64,000 nt of DNA from Myrica gale (GCA_963930655.1 OZ005607.1:20286374-20350373); one strand, 5' to 3'; positions 21,162 to 32,612 are shown, counted from the first letter of the stretch. Program-made: numbers and translations. The notes: generated from the sequence alone by a model not told the origin.

Positions 21162-22309
21162 GACTTCATTTGCAAACTAGTAAACATTTTACTTTTAAAA
21201 ACTCCCCCCTTTTACATGAAACAAAACCTCCCAAATTCCCCCCCTCTGATCTTACAGTACTTTTGGGCTGGGCTTTAAGGGGGGCTATCCTGGCAGATTA
21301 GTTTTAAAAAAAAAAGAAAAAAAAAACATTCCCCCTAATCCGCCAATGCCTTCGGATGGGATGGAGCAATAGAAAGAACTGCAAAGGATACAGAGAACAT
21401 ACCATTTTGACATGGAGTCCATATTACCCGATTCAAAGTCGCCAAATGGAAATTCAACCAAACACTCGAAGTTCCAAGCTTTTTGATTTAAATGACCAAA
21501 AGTACATCCATAAATTGACTGTACACTTCAAATTTTTTCATTCAATAAACCATCGCCAACAGGAAAAGTTCTTCGTACCTATAATGGGAATTGAGGTTGT
21601 GCTTCTATGCACTTAATAGGCTTGAAACGCTATAAGTGTTCAAGGGAGTGTTTAATTACAGGACACACAGAAGCCTAGCTATGTCATTGTTTGCCCTTTA
21701 TGAGAATTAGGTTTTGTCTCTAAAGCACTCATGAAAAGCATACACAACCCAGGGCCAATTCATGGTTCAGCTTTTTGAATTTCTTGATGTGATTAATTCA
21801 TGTCTGAGGTAGATCCCGCTCCTTAAATAAAATTGATGTTCAAAGCTTTTCCACCATGCTTTTTTTTTGGTCAGCTTTGACGTGTTTTCACTAAGTAAAG
21901 CTCAAGTTCATAAGACACTATTTTTATGCATAAGAGTTGTTATTCTAAGGTTATTTTATTTTGAAAATAGTGGGGGATCGTTCAAATTTTTCAAAATGTA
22001 ATTATTAATAACTACTATTTTGGGAATGATAAATTGTTATGGAAAGTCTTTATTGGGAGACTCTCATATGAGAAATTCTACAAGGTGAGAAGGCATTTAT
22101 TATGGAGAACTTTCACAAGCATTTGTTTATTTCTTTTTCCCTCGACTCCACAAGCATTTGTTAAAATGCAAAGTGTGAAAGTTATAGTGCACCACACCCA
22201 CACGCACACGCATGTAACGTGGACTGTAAGGCGTTAGTGGCACTTTTGTAGCGCACTTAGCACGAAGTATTGTAGCTTGGATTTTACCTGTAGATTTTTT
22301 ATCATTTCA
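21162..22309. other. Unassigned interval
   Basis: No coding frame with recognisable family was seen. The open frame at 21356-21616 has no family resemblance. A short CACACCCACACGCACACG simple repeat occurs near 22195. Confidence 0.5.
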
Positions 22310-22314
22310 AATCA

Positions 22315-22545
22315 CATTTTACACAGAAATCTTATCTAGTAAAGCACTTTTAATTGCGAAGGTAATGCAGATCTTGGCATTGGCGGAATATTTTACAGCT
22401 TCGAGAGATCCCACAGATTAGATATAAACTTTTACACAGAAAGCTTATCAAGTAAAGCAGTGCTTTTAATTGTTAGGTAATGCATATCGTGGCATTGGCT
22501 GAATATTTTACAGCTTCGAGAGATCCCACAGACTAGATTAGACTA
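22315..22545 (+). repeat. Tandem duplication of about 110 bp
   Basis: Two adjacent copies share GGCATTGGC(G/T)GAATATTTTAC and CTTCGAGAGATCCCACAGA, the second copy starting near 22432. The second ends with a small GACTAGATTA microduplication. Confidence 0.85.
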
Positions 22546-22554
22546 GATTTAAAG

Positions 22555-23130
22555 TGGTAGTGGGGATGGCGGAAGCAACTCTTTGTGGTTTGATAATGGG
22601 AATCCTTTGGGTCCGCTGTTTAAGAGGGTCCTTCCTGAATTTATTGTAGCAGCGGAACATGGTGATTTGGATGCCTAGGCCCCGTGTTCTCTGTTCAGTT
22701 CCCAATGAGGTGATCGCTCACTTCGGACCCAGGTAAGATCCAATGGTATCAAACCTGGTGGGCAGTAAGTCATGTTCCGCGTTTTTCTTTCATAGCATGG
22801 TTAGTGATAAAGGAAAAGGATTGCCACCGAGGTATTTTTGAGAGCCAGAGGAATTGGTAATTAATGAGACCAAGTGTGTCCAGTGTAGTGACGGGGTTGA
22901 GGATGTGAATAACTTATCTTTCCAATGTCATTTCTCCAAGAGGCCCGCGGGTATGGGTTCCAATGCTGGATAAGTGTGGAGTGCCAAGGCATTTGTATAA
23001 TTGTCGTGATATTGTGGGTTGGATGTTCAGAAGAGGAAGAGGTAAGTGGTAAGAACCTTGTATGTTCGAGTGCGTACAGTCATCTCAAACAGAGGTTATA
23101 GGCAGAATAGGCGCTCAGAAATATGAGAGC
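22555..23130 (+). pseudogene. LINE-like remnant, zf-RVT region, plus strand
   Basis: Frames with stops and shifts read GDGGSNSLWFDNGNPLGPLF, then AWLVIKEKDCHRGIF, then TKCVQCSDGVEDVNNLSFQC. This is the order of the C-terminal end of plant LINE ORF2: the Trp-Phe-Asp-x-W-like block, the AWL segment, then the Cys-x2-Cys..Cys zinc finger. It is heavily decayed and in the opposite orientation to the remnant at 13.4 kb. Confidence 0.75.
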
Positions 23131-23631
23131 AACAGCGGTTAACCAGCAACTTGCTAGGAGATGGAACTGTTAGAAGAACTATAAAAATAGTTTATTTTCC
23201 CTAGAAAACCTGCATAGATCTTCTCTAACGTGGTTCACTCCATCTATTCAGAATAAGTAATTGTCCTTAATTACAAGGTGGTTTACTCTTGCTATTATTT
23301 GATGGATAGAATAATGAGTGTAGCAATAACAAACAAACAAGGGTCCATAGTCTTTTTTTATATAAAGACACTTGTGTTTTCCATTAAAACTGCCCAACAA
23401 AAGTTTTAAGGCTAAAACTAGAAGTCCAAGAGAAAAAAATCTATTTTTTGTTGGTATTTCAGTATGTTCGAGCACAAATGTATGGAGATAAAAGATCCAA
23501 TTCTATCACATATTATTCACTTCTTACATGAACTTCTCGGAGACAATATTTGCCACTGGAAATTGAAATATTAGTCCTTAAAGTTATATATATGTTCTTG
23601 TAGTTGTTTGCTGTGGTCATTCGAGATACCC
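23131..23631. other. Unassigned interval before the mini-copia element
   Basis: The 75-residue open frame at 23248-23475 (minus strand) has no recognisable family. Nothing else was seen. Confidence 0.4.
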
Positions 23632-24336
23632 TGTAGAAGCTTGTAATCTGTGATAAGAGAGAGAGAGAGAGAGAAATTGTGAAATCTGTGTATATTTCTC
23701 GTAACTGAGTAAAGTACTATTTTAAGTACATTAAAACATTGCTATACAAGTAATAATGTAACTGACTAAACTAACGACACTTAGAACAGTTAGACAAAAA
23801 TAACATATAGTTAACGCTCTTTAAGCAATTTTCATATTTTCTCAGCAGAATCAATGTATAGAATCACCTGTGCAATCTCTGGAGAAACTGATGAGCAAAT
23901 CCAAGAGGATACCATCAAATTACAGCGATACCATGCGCCGTAGTTAGAATCTGTGGAAGCTGGTCGAGGGATACTACCGTCGAGAAACCCGAACTTGTTC
24001 CTAGCCCCAATCGCCATCAGTATTGCACGATTCCAAGAGTAATAGTTCTTTCCATTGAGAGGTGGAGAGACTAACGAAGTATTAGTAATATCTCTTGAAT
24101 TGATCGTATAAGCACTATTGATGATCACAGAATTAGGTAAAGAATTGTTGATAACAACAGGAGGTTCTTCAGAAGACATTGAGTTGATTGAAGCAACAGA
24201 TCTTCAATTCAAGAAGTAAAGAGAAATAGAGTGTGCAATTCAGCAGGAAACAATTGTTTTTCCCTCTGATACCATGTAGAAGCTTGTAATCAGTGATGAA
24301 CACAAGCTGAGTTTGAGAGATAGGCGAGAGGAAATA

Positions 24337-24371
<35 letters not shown>

Positions 24372-24505
24372 AATTGTGAAATCTGTGTATACAAGTAACT
24401 GAGTAAAGTACTATTTTAAGTACATTAAAACATTGCTATACAAGTACTAATGTAACTGACTAAGCTAACGACACTTATAACATTTAGAATTGACTAGCTC
24501 TATTA
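23632..24505 (-). mobile_element. Short copia derivative with LTRs and a gag start
   Basis: Two LTRs (23632-23823 and 24275-24505) start TGTAGAAGCTTGTAAT and share the segment ending CTAACGACACTTA. The flanking 5-bp TACCC (23627-23631 and 24506-24510) is a target duplication. TGGTATCAGAGGG on the minus strand, next to the right LTR, is a Met-tRNA primer site, so the element points minus. The LTR ends read TA rather than CA on the plus strand, probably by mutation. The right LTR has an extra GA-rich block of about 40 bp. All of pol is missing. Confidence 0.85.
23832..24179 (-). pseudogene. gag: Copia gag N-terminus in the mini-element
   Basis: 115 residues start MSSEEPPVVINNS and carry PPLNGKNYYSWNRAILMAIG, the Retrotran_gag copia N-terminal block that binds near the start of gag. 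It stops 9 bp before the left LTR, where an internal deletion has removed the rest of gag and all of pol. The short frame is intact, so this small protein could be made, but it lacks the nucleocapsid zinc knuckle. Confidence 0.82.
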
Positions 24506-24587
24506 TACCCCTCTACAAGAGGGACTGGGTTTTTTCCTTATTTACGAGCTAGGCCAAAACTCTTGTACAGCTTTTTTTCCTTATTTA

Positions 24588-24845
24588 CTGTCAAGAAAGC
24601 CGTATAGCTGCAGGGACGTATGCCCTTCCTACAAAGGCACAGATGTTAAAGAAGCTCAATGAAGCTGACGGTGAGTTCATGAAGCGATTCTTCCAATTTT
24701 TGTATCTTTAAAGTTTCAATAAATTGTAATTACAGTGCATTGGATAAGTTATGCGTTGTTTGGCATTACTCCGAGACTTAGCTAGGGGCAATGGGTGTTT
24801 CCCGAGAGTAAGGATGTGGGCCTATTAGCAAACCGGATTTTTTTT
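24588..24845 (+). pseudogene. Fragment of the ACD11-like gene: end of exon 3 plus start of intron 3
   Basis: About 250 bp match 3470-3770, including one perfect block of 25 bp in exon 3 and one of 33 bp across the exon 3 donor. The match continues through intron 3 to CTTAGCTAGGGGCAATGGGTG and beyond. The coding part retains the segment matching AAGTYALPTRAQLLQKLNEAD with substitutions. Retention of the intron shows a DNA-level copy. Exons 1, 2 and 4 are absent. It lies about 500-750 bp beyond the stop codon of the TNL gene, in the opposite orientation to it. Confidence 0.93.
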
Positions 24846-25339
24846 CAACACTAATTCAGAATTAAAAACAATATTTTTACTCAGAAAGCATCATATATAA
24901 GTAAAATATTGATGGTGTAATATTAGAATGCAAAAAAAAAATAGTACAAAATGTTATCCGACCGTACTCAGATATATGGCGAATCTTAGAAAAATTGAAA
25001 ACAACTTAATTTCATAATCCGACACAAAAAGGAAAATCACACTGTTAATGATGACTTACAATCGTACGTACGTAGAGCTTTGCCCCTTTCTTCATGGACA
25101 GATCCTCTACCTTGCGGACCTAAACCAATTAATGTTAATCAGAGCAGAAGATGGTGATTAAAATCCCCTAAGAAAAAAATAACAAACGAAAAGAATAACC
25201 ACCAAAATTTAAAAAGGAAATGAAAATTGAGGACAGAAACCAAATTAAAGAACCTCATCAATATGAAGCTTTGGGCATGCAGTGGATAGCAATTGACCGA
25301 AGCGCTCAGGTGGGAGTAAACCATGTGAATCGACGACCA
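24846..25339 (-). other. 3' flank of the TNL gene
   Basis: The TNL transcript would end here. On the minus strand a possible untranslated exon follows an AG near 25119 (reading VRKVEDLSMKKGAKLYV in one frame), preceded by a T-rich stretch at 25140-25250. It is not in phase with the TNL stop, so it would be a 3' untranslated or alternative exon. Confidence 0.35.
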
Positions 25340-26005
25340 TTACGTTTCCTTAATAGCCATCGGGCCAATGAAAGGAAGAGGCCGTGACACACCATCTTTT
25401 CCCAAATCATGACCAGAAAGAAAACGAAGATATTCCCGATGCCAATCAAGTGTAACAGCATTAGAGAACTCTAAAGCATCGTACTCGTATAACAGACGTG
25501 CCCCACACTCTTTCACCTCTACGGTTGAGTTGTCTGTGGATGGATCCAGGGAGTCCGCTGCAACTGAGGCCCTAATGTAGCTCCATCCATCCAAATTGTT
25601 CGAGTGTTCCAAAAACCACTCAATCGGAATAAATGCCCAGAATCCGATTGGCCCAACATAAGCAACATCAGGGGTTTGAAATAGTAAGAAATTTGCTAGA
25701 TGTCCTTCGTCGGTTTCAATATCACAAGCAAACGATTGATAGATGGGATCGCCCGAATATTCGAGTTTCCAAGAATTCCCATCCTCCTGCTTATGGGATT
25801 CATAAACAACAAACAAAGTGCAACCAATCCACTTTCTATTACCATCCAATTTTTCATGCATCTCAAGTGTTATAGATGAGCCATTGCTCCTAGTTTTGAA
25901 CCAGTCAGGCATTCCATATGCCACAGTAGAGCCAAGTATTCGTTCATCACCCCTACTTTTTCCCTGTACAAAAGGGAAAAAACAAAGAAAATGTAATTGT
26001 GTGCT

Positions 26006-26039
<34 letters not shown>

Positions 26040-29000
26040 TCACTTCAAACCCTTCATGCTCGTCTATAAAACGTTCTAGCTCTAAGTACACCATACCGCC
26101 ACGTCGTTTGTTGTCACAGTAATTGATACAACAGGCGTCTAAAATATATTTTGGCGACGAAAAGTTGAAATATGATACATTGATGGGCTCTGAGCTACTT
26201 TTTGACATGGAGAAATCGGAGAAGCCCCAATCCACTGAATCTGGAGGCAAATCCTTATATCCTCGAAGTACTATTCTTCTGATGCTCTTTGGAAATAGAC
26301 TGGGGGACGGTAATTGTGCTATAGCAGTTTCATGTGCCTCAAAATCCTGTAGACATTCCAAATGACTGAGGTCTGGAAATTTGTCAAGTCCTTTGCAATG
26401 GGATACATACAGAATACGAAGAGATGACAGGTCACAAATAACACTAGGAACAACCGAGAGGTTGTTGCAATGTTTTAAAGTCAACTCGGAAAGCCGAGAT
26501 AAGCTCTTTAATGAAGATGGTAGTTCTTCTATTGCAGTCCCGTCCAACAAAAGATGCTCCAAAGATGTCATGTTTCCCACGATATCAGGAAACTTCTTAA
26601 ATCGGGAACAGTGACGAAGATTAATCACTTTAACAGATTCCAAGTTTATCTCCTCTGGAAGGCTTTCGAGACTTTTGCAATCAATTAGAATCAATTCTTT
26701 AAGCCTTTTGTGAACTCCAATATCGGGATGGACCTTAGACAAATTTTTGCAACCTTCAAGGTTTAGTCTCTCCAGATTTGGAGCTCCACTTAAGTCTGGT
26801 ATCTCTATCAAGTGTTCAGACCATCTCAAGTCAATGCCTTTCAAATTGCTTAAACTCTGTTACATACGAATAAATAATCAACCAAAGTTCAGAACAAAGG
26901 AACTAATCATGTAAAAACACGAAGAAAAGGAAGAGGAGAAGAAGCTTACCTTAGTTCCCTCCCACAATTTTCTGATGCGGCTGTACTGCATGCTGAGTTT
27001 GATAAGATTATCTAATTGGAGATTGCTCGGCAAGTTTCCCATTGGATATCCACACAATTCCATGATGCGTAATTCATTCGTTGACAAGGATTTTAAAGGA
27101 TCTCCTAACCATTCCATTGTCCTTAACATGTCATAAACTTCAGAAAAGTTTCTTACTACACTAATACTTCCAATCCTAAGAACTCTCAGTTTTGTCATCC
27201 TTGAGAAGGCTTCAACACTCAATTGTTCCTTTTTCAATAGAGGTATGTTTAATACTATACCTTCAACTGCGTCTGTTCCCTAGAAACCAAGAACAATAAT
27301 AGCTTGAGTGATGCAGTGGAAATATTTGACATATATTTAATAAAATAATTAATATGAAAATATATTTATCACACTAATCCACTTACAGTGTTATTTTTCA
27401 AAACGTGAAGCACATCATCCCAATACAATAATCGACTACGTAGGCCGGGTTCTTTAGGAGATTCACGACGAACTATTTCCTGACCCATTTTTCGTAGCAA
27501 GTCATGCATCATCAATCTTCCCCGTGAGATGGATGCCAGAGATTTCTCCTCAAGAACACTAATGTTGATGCCTGGATAGTAGCCAAAACTTTCTAGTATA
27601 TCGTACAATATGTTATCCAAAACCTCTCCATGGAAGAAACATGCAATATCCAAAAATAAATCTTTTTGCGAATCCTTTAGCCCATCAAAACTGATTTGAA
27701 GAATATCTAAAATTCTCTTATTAGGATTTGCTTGTAGTTCATCCCAGGCACTTTTCCATGCATCTTTCGATCTACCAAATAAAAAGGAACCCAAAATTTT
27801 AAGAGCTAAAGGAAGACCCTGAGCATAATCCACAAAGCCCTTAGACATATCCCCGTAATTTTCTTCAGGATAAGGTTGTTTGAAGGCTGATAAGCTGAAA
27901 AGTTGTAAAGCTTCATTATCATTCAGCCCTTTAACCTCATAAAGATATGTATCTTTCCCTCCATGACTCTTCAACAAGTGACTATCTCTGCTGGTAAAAA
28001 TAATTCTACTTCCTGAGCCAAACCAATCGTAGCTCCCTGCTAATGCTTCTAGCTGGTCTCCACTATCCACATCATCAAGGACAATAAACACCCTTCTATT
28101 ACGAAGTCTATTTGAGATCATTTTGATTCCTTGATGAACATTCCATATCTGTATTTCAGTCCCCTCCAAAATTTGAGAAAGAAGTTGTTTTTGCAAAGAA
28201 ACTAGACCTGAATTTCCAATTGCTTCTCTAACAGACGCAATAAAGCATCTAGCTTCAAAATGGTTAGAAACTCTATCATAAATAACTTCTAACAGAGTTG
28301 TCTTACCAACTCCACCCATCCCGTGAATTCCAAGGAAGCGGACATCATTCGATCCAACCCCAAATAAGTTCATCATTTCCTCTACACGGGAGTCTATTCC
28401 TGCAAGTTTCCCATAGGCATTTGAAAATCTATGATTCAACTGATTAAATATAGTTTCACTGATTTTTTCAATCACTCTTGATTCGTAGCTGCAAAAGAAG
28501 ATACAAGGACCAATTTTGATGAGATTGTAATAGTCATATGGAGATAAAATGGTTAACAGTAAACGGTGTTTAGCTTTATCCAGTAGAGAAATGAAACTGT
28601 TCAATTAATTCATTGCATTACATGAGCTGGCAGACTATGCACGCGGAAAGGTTATACAACCGCCCAAATTATGCTGTTCCATTCGATTGGCAAAGTACAA
28701 AGATATTTTTTTTTGCGTTTCTTCTAGGCGCAAATCAATTTTTTCGTGTTAATCCACGAATGAGTCGGCCAAGTTTTAGGGTAGCAGATGATGATTTATT
28801 GACAACAATGTAAACAAAAGAAATTGTTTGAAAAAAAATGTAAACAAAAGTAATTCTTCTATAGTTTCTCATGATTTTAGGCACGCCAAACAAGATTTTT
28901 ATATATGCACTCATAGAAGGAAAAAAGGACCAAGAGATGTTACCAATCTTTTACATGCCATCCGGAGATATTGGCCACTTGAGTCAAAGCATCCCTCCAA

Positions 29001-29533
29001 GTTTGTATATCCTCCATGTCAACCTCTGGGTCTTTTTGGTGCTTGTCAAAAGCTTGTGCAAATGTCTCGGTTTGTTTCCTTACAGTGGAGGGTTGTATGT
29101 GGTAGAAAACAGGCAAAATTTTTTCCTTCTCTCTCATGCATTTGACAATTTCGACAAGTTCTATCATGCACCATTTAGAAGAAGCATAGTTCTCTGAGAT
29201 AACGACGATTGCATATATGGATTCTTGTATTGCTCTCAAGAGTCCTAGATCAATACATTTTCCTCGCTGAAGCTTTTCGTCGTCCCTAAAGGTGAGGATG
29301 CCTTTCCGTTGCAAAGTAGCATATAGATGGTCCGTAAAACCCCTGCGGGTGTCTTCGCCATAGAAACTGAGGAAAACTTCATGCTGCCATCGATCTGTTG
29401 AAGGGGAAGAAGATAACAGAGTCTTTTTCTTCTTTTTTTCTCGTTTCGAACAAGATAGAGATGCAATACGTCTTCCTTTTCCCTCATTTCCTAAACAAGA
29501 TGAAGATCCTCTTTGAGTTTCCATGGATTCCAT
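25340..29533 (-). CDS. TIR-NBS-LRR immune receptor with C-terminal C-JID domain, five exons
   Basis: Exons on the minus strand are 29533-28944, 28488-27387, 27279-26950, 26856-26044 and 25963-25340. All have GT/AG borders in phase, giving about 1152 residues with no stop. TIR, about 50-190: HEVFLSFYGEDTRRGFTDHL, NYASSKWCMIEL with the catalytic-type Glu kept. NB-ARC, about 225-560: P-loop GMGGVGKTTL, VFIVLDDVD, GSRIIFTSR, QGLPLALKILGS, LFLDIACFF, MHD as LMMHDLL. LRR: exons 3-4, about 565-945. The last exon is the C-JID jelly-roll domain (GMPDWFKTRSNG; GFWAFIPIEWF). Such receptors sense effectors or guard host proteins and act as an NAD-cleaving resistosome through the EDS1 route. Oddity: Tyr replaces the usual Arg in LSFRGEDTR. 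An in-frame upstream ATG at 29611 would add 26 residues. The Met at 29533 fits the usual short N-terminus better. Confidence 0.95.
26006..26038. repeat. (GA)n microsatellite at the intron 4 donor of the TNL gene
   Basis: On the sense strand the donor GTGAGT runs directly into a CT tract of about 30 bp. Read-through of intron 4 would encode a Ser-Leu repeat. Confidence 0.9.
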
Positions 29534-29611
29534 CTGACACTTACAAGCCTGATTAAGGCGGTAAGTATAGTTTGCAGACTTAAGAGAATTGAAAGAAGGG
29601 AAGAACACCAA

Positions 29612-30020
29612 ATGGGTTTAGTTATCCAAATATGCAAAAACTGCCCCCCTGCTTAATTTCTGCAGAGTAGAAAGGTTGGCAAGGAACTTCCAGGGTGCCG
29701 GATGGTTAAGTTGATCCGGATGGTTAAGCATCAACGGCCCTCGACAAGGAATCTCGTCTAGAAATGATGGTGTTTGTTTCAGAGTCGCAGCTATACCCGT
29801 TTTAATCTGTTACGTCTATAACTTTCAGATTTGGGAATCTGAACCTCCCATTCAGTCTAATAATGTAACTGGGGCTTTTTTTCTCTTCAACGAAGAAAAA
29901 TAACGAATTAAAAAATATAACATTTTTCTTTTTATTCGAATTTCGGCGTGGCTTTATTTTCTTTTTCTTTTTTTTAATTAAGTGTCGGCTTGGCTTTTTG
30001 TTTTTTATTTGTTTCTTTTT
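29612..30020. other. Upstream region of the TNL gene
   Basis: This is the likely promoter side of the TNL gene. It contains T-rich tracts but no confident TATA box or W-box cluster was identified. The MULE-like element begins at its far end, about 490 bp from the start codon. Confidence 0.4.
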
Positions 30021-31566
30021 GGCTTAATAATTCAGTTGTTCATGGGGTTTAACTTTTTTTTTTCAATTTAGTCCCTCGAATCTTTCACGTTTTGGATCCA
30101 GTTCATCGGTCAAATCGGGTCCAGAACCTTAACTGAAAACTCCAACGTGACACCCTTCAAATCTGGTTCAGAGCCTTAACGGAAAACTCCAACCTGACAG
30201 ACAGAGACCACCTCACGTGCAATAAAATAGCTACTCATGTCTTCCAATTTTTTCCATTTTTCCACAAAATGTTAAAAGAAGCCATGTCGTTAAAATTACA
30301 AGCCACGTCGGTGAAATTGATGTGCAAAGTAGTAAATCATTACTGCTGTTCAGACCCCCGAACACAAAAATCCTCAAAACCTAACCTCATCCCCAAATAG
30401 TAAGAAGTTACCAGAGTTCTACGCAACATAGAACAAAAAAACGAAAAGAGGATCAACACCAATGATCAGAAACAGTTTCAACTATAGAGAGAGAGAGACA
30501 GAGGGGGCGTGATATGGCCGTTCTTTCCTTGCTTTGAACAGAAATATATTGCTTATTGTGAAAAGAGAGCCCCTCCAAGCTCCTCACCTGACCACACCGA
30601 AACAATGTCCACTTTCTGTTGGTTTTCCGGGTTTCATCATCATAATCAAGCCAAAAGATATCGCTTATTACTAATGTTCATCCACATAAAGAAAAGAAGT
30701 GGGTTAGAGTTTAAAAGTTACGGATCCTGAATTATTGTCAAACTAGACTATCCAATTTCCCGAACTGTTTCAGCTACAAGGTTATAATTTTGATCGATTG
30801 TTAAGACAAAGAGTTGGGTCAGAGCTGAATTCCTATTCCCAGTGGCAGACCCAGAAATCATTTTTTTACGAATTCTATACTCGTAAGATGGAAGGGCTCG
30901 GTGACCAGAGCATAAACAAAAACATATTTTGTGTGTGGGTGTCATGTAAATGAGATAGCTAGAGAGAGAACGAATGGATTTGAATTAGAAGGGGAGGAGG
31001 GAGAAGTAGGAACCGACTAGTAAACGGGTGGGGATTTTCTTCCTATAAACCCCAACAGCAAGAAATGTGTCATGGTTTATACCACTAGAAGAGGAGGAAT
31101 CACTGCCTGAACTGCTGGAGCTGCTAGAACTACTACTCGCATGACCCCTAACATCTTTTTCAATATCTACGGGTGGAAAATTGCTCATCGGTATATCTTC
31201 TCCAATATCCACATCTTCATCCCCAGCCTCCCCTCCTTTTGTTTTTTCGACTCGCTTGACCAACAGCAAGAACTAGGTTTACCAAAGCTGGGATTACGAT
31301 TTGGAGATTATGTTAGGTTTTAGGGATTTTTGTGTTCGCGGGTCTGAGCATGTCCGTGGAAAATGGAAAAAATTGAGGGACAAATGTCGCTATTTTATTG
31401 CATCTGAGATGGCCTCCGGCTACCACGTTGAAATTTCTCGTTAAGGCTCTGGGCCACATTTGACTGATGGACTGGATGCAAAATATGAAACTTGTGTGGA
31501 ACCATTGAACTCTAGAGACCAAATTGGGAATAGATTAAACCCTAGGACCAACAGGAATATTAAGCC
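30021..31566. mobile_element. MULE-like element with long terminal inverted repeats, no transposase
   Basis: The left end (30021-30405) and right end (31310-31566) match as inverted repeats. Shared blocks are GGCTTAATA at the tips, the TTTGG(A/T)..CAGT(C/T)CATC(A/G)GTCAAAT segment, GAGCCTTAACG, GCAATAAAATAG, and CGAACACAAAAATCC..AAAACCTAAC. The left arm has an extra partial duplication (two GAGCCTTAACGG-like blocks). TTCTTTTT abuts both tips, giving an 8-9 bp target duplication as for Mutator-like elements. The 900-bp interior has no transposase. Confidence 0.8.
30985..31269 (-). pseudogene. Captured Ser-rich/acidic segment, possibly from a GTE bromodomain gene
   Basis: The frame reads KTKGGEAGDEDVDIGEDIPM, SNFPPVDIEKDVRGHA, then ten Ser in a row and GSDSSSSSG. 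The pattern GDEDVDIG..PPVxIEKD followed by a poly-Ser tract is what I recall from the C-terminal region of plant GTE (bromodomain-ET) proteins. No bromodomain is present. It lies inside the MULE-like element, so it is probably a captured exon. The source gene is a tentative identification. Confidence 0.4.
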
Positions 31567-32334
31567 ATTCTTTTTCTAAAGAAAGGTTGGGTTTGCGTTT
31601 AGAAGTTATCATATTTTGCTTTAGCTGTCAACTTTCAAGTCATCTTTTTGCTTAATTATTTATTAATGCAACGGCCCGGTAGAAAGATCAAAGATTGTCG
31701 TAGTTCTACTTTCTATGACTTATGATATCACCCAAGGGGAACGGAGGGAATTCCGGAGGCTAACTAAGTGACAGCTAACATTAAAAAAAATCTCATCAAC
31801 GGTGAATATACCTCCACCTCCATTGAATAAATAGTAAATGTTATATGGCTTATTCGGTTTGATGGTTTTGTGACTCCAAAATTTCTCAATTCTTAGCCAC
31901 GCAATTAATTCCTTCTTTTCCCTCCTCCCCATCTCTCTCACCAAATCCCCTCTTCTTTACAATCCCTCTCTCCTCTGCCCCCGAATCTCGCCGGAGTCAA
32001 GAGAGAAGGTAACTCTCTCCAATTTTTTTCTTCAATCCTTTAACTGTGATTATGTTTTCGAGAGATATAGGAGGTGGCATCCCTGCAAGTTAGGCGTTCG
32101 TTTTCCCTTCCGATAAACAATTATTCGTTTGGCTTTATAACTTGCAGGGACTTAGATTGCTTCTTTCGGATATGTTTTGGTTTCATTACCTTTGTTTATT
32201 TTTTTTTTGTTTCTTTTACGTTGTTTCTTCTAGATCTTCTTTCGTTTCATTACGTTTGTTTATTAATATTTGTTTTTCTTTTATGTTGTTTCTTTCAGAT
32301 TTACTTTGGTTTCATTAAGTTTAATTCCTGTCAG

Positions 32335-32551
32335 GCACTGTCTATGGATCGTGGGAAATGAAAGCACACTAGCAAATAGTGACTCTGTCTGGGAAGCCTT
32401 AGTCCTCGATGCTAATAATCGTCAATGTTTCTTTAATGCTGATGAAGACAAGGATTTGCACAAAACAATTTTTTATGTGAAGAAAGCCCTTAACCAATTT
32501 GATGATTTGCTTAACAGTGATAACATACTTTTCATAAATGCAAGGTGGAAG
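32335..32551 (+). pseudogene. SEN1/UPF1-like helicase fragment (C-terminal AAA_12 end)
   Basis: After TTCCTGTCAG the frame reads HCLWIVGNESTLANSDSVWE, LDANNRQCFFNADEDKDLHK and LLNSDNILFINARWK, ending at a GT donor. This matches the segment that follows the helicase core in plant SEN1- and MAA3-like P-loop NTPases: the WI(V/L)GN..TL..S.SVW block, then NADEDK. A following exon (VIFSDNFLKS) lies at 33609 after TTTCAACAG, and again in shortened form at 32698. The helicase motifs themselves are absent, so this is a partial copy. Confidence 0.75.
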
Positions 32552-32612
32552 GTACATGGAATTCAGTAATACTTTTCATAAATGCAAGGTGGAAGGTACA
32601 TGGAATTCAGTC
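32525..32612 (+). repeat. 44-bp tandem duplication across the helicase exon donor
   Basis: Two adjacent copies of 44 bp, second starting at 32569, duplicate the exon end and its GT donor. Confidence 0.9.

Noticed and set aside
25139..25324. 61-codon hydrophobic open frame behind the TNL gene
   Set aside because: It is T-rich translation of probable 3' untranslated sequence, with no start context or family.
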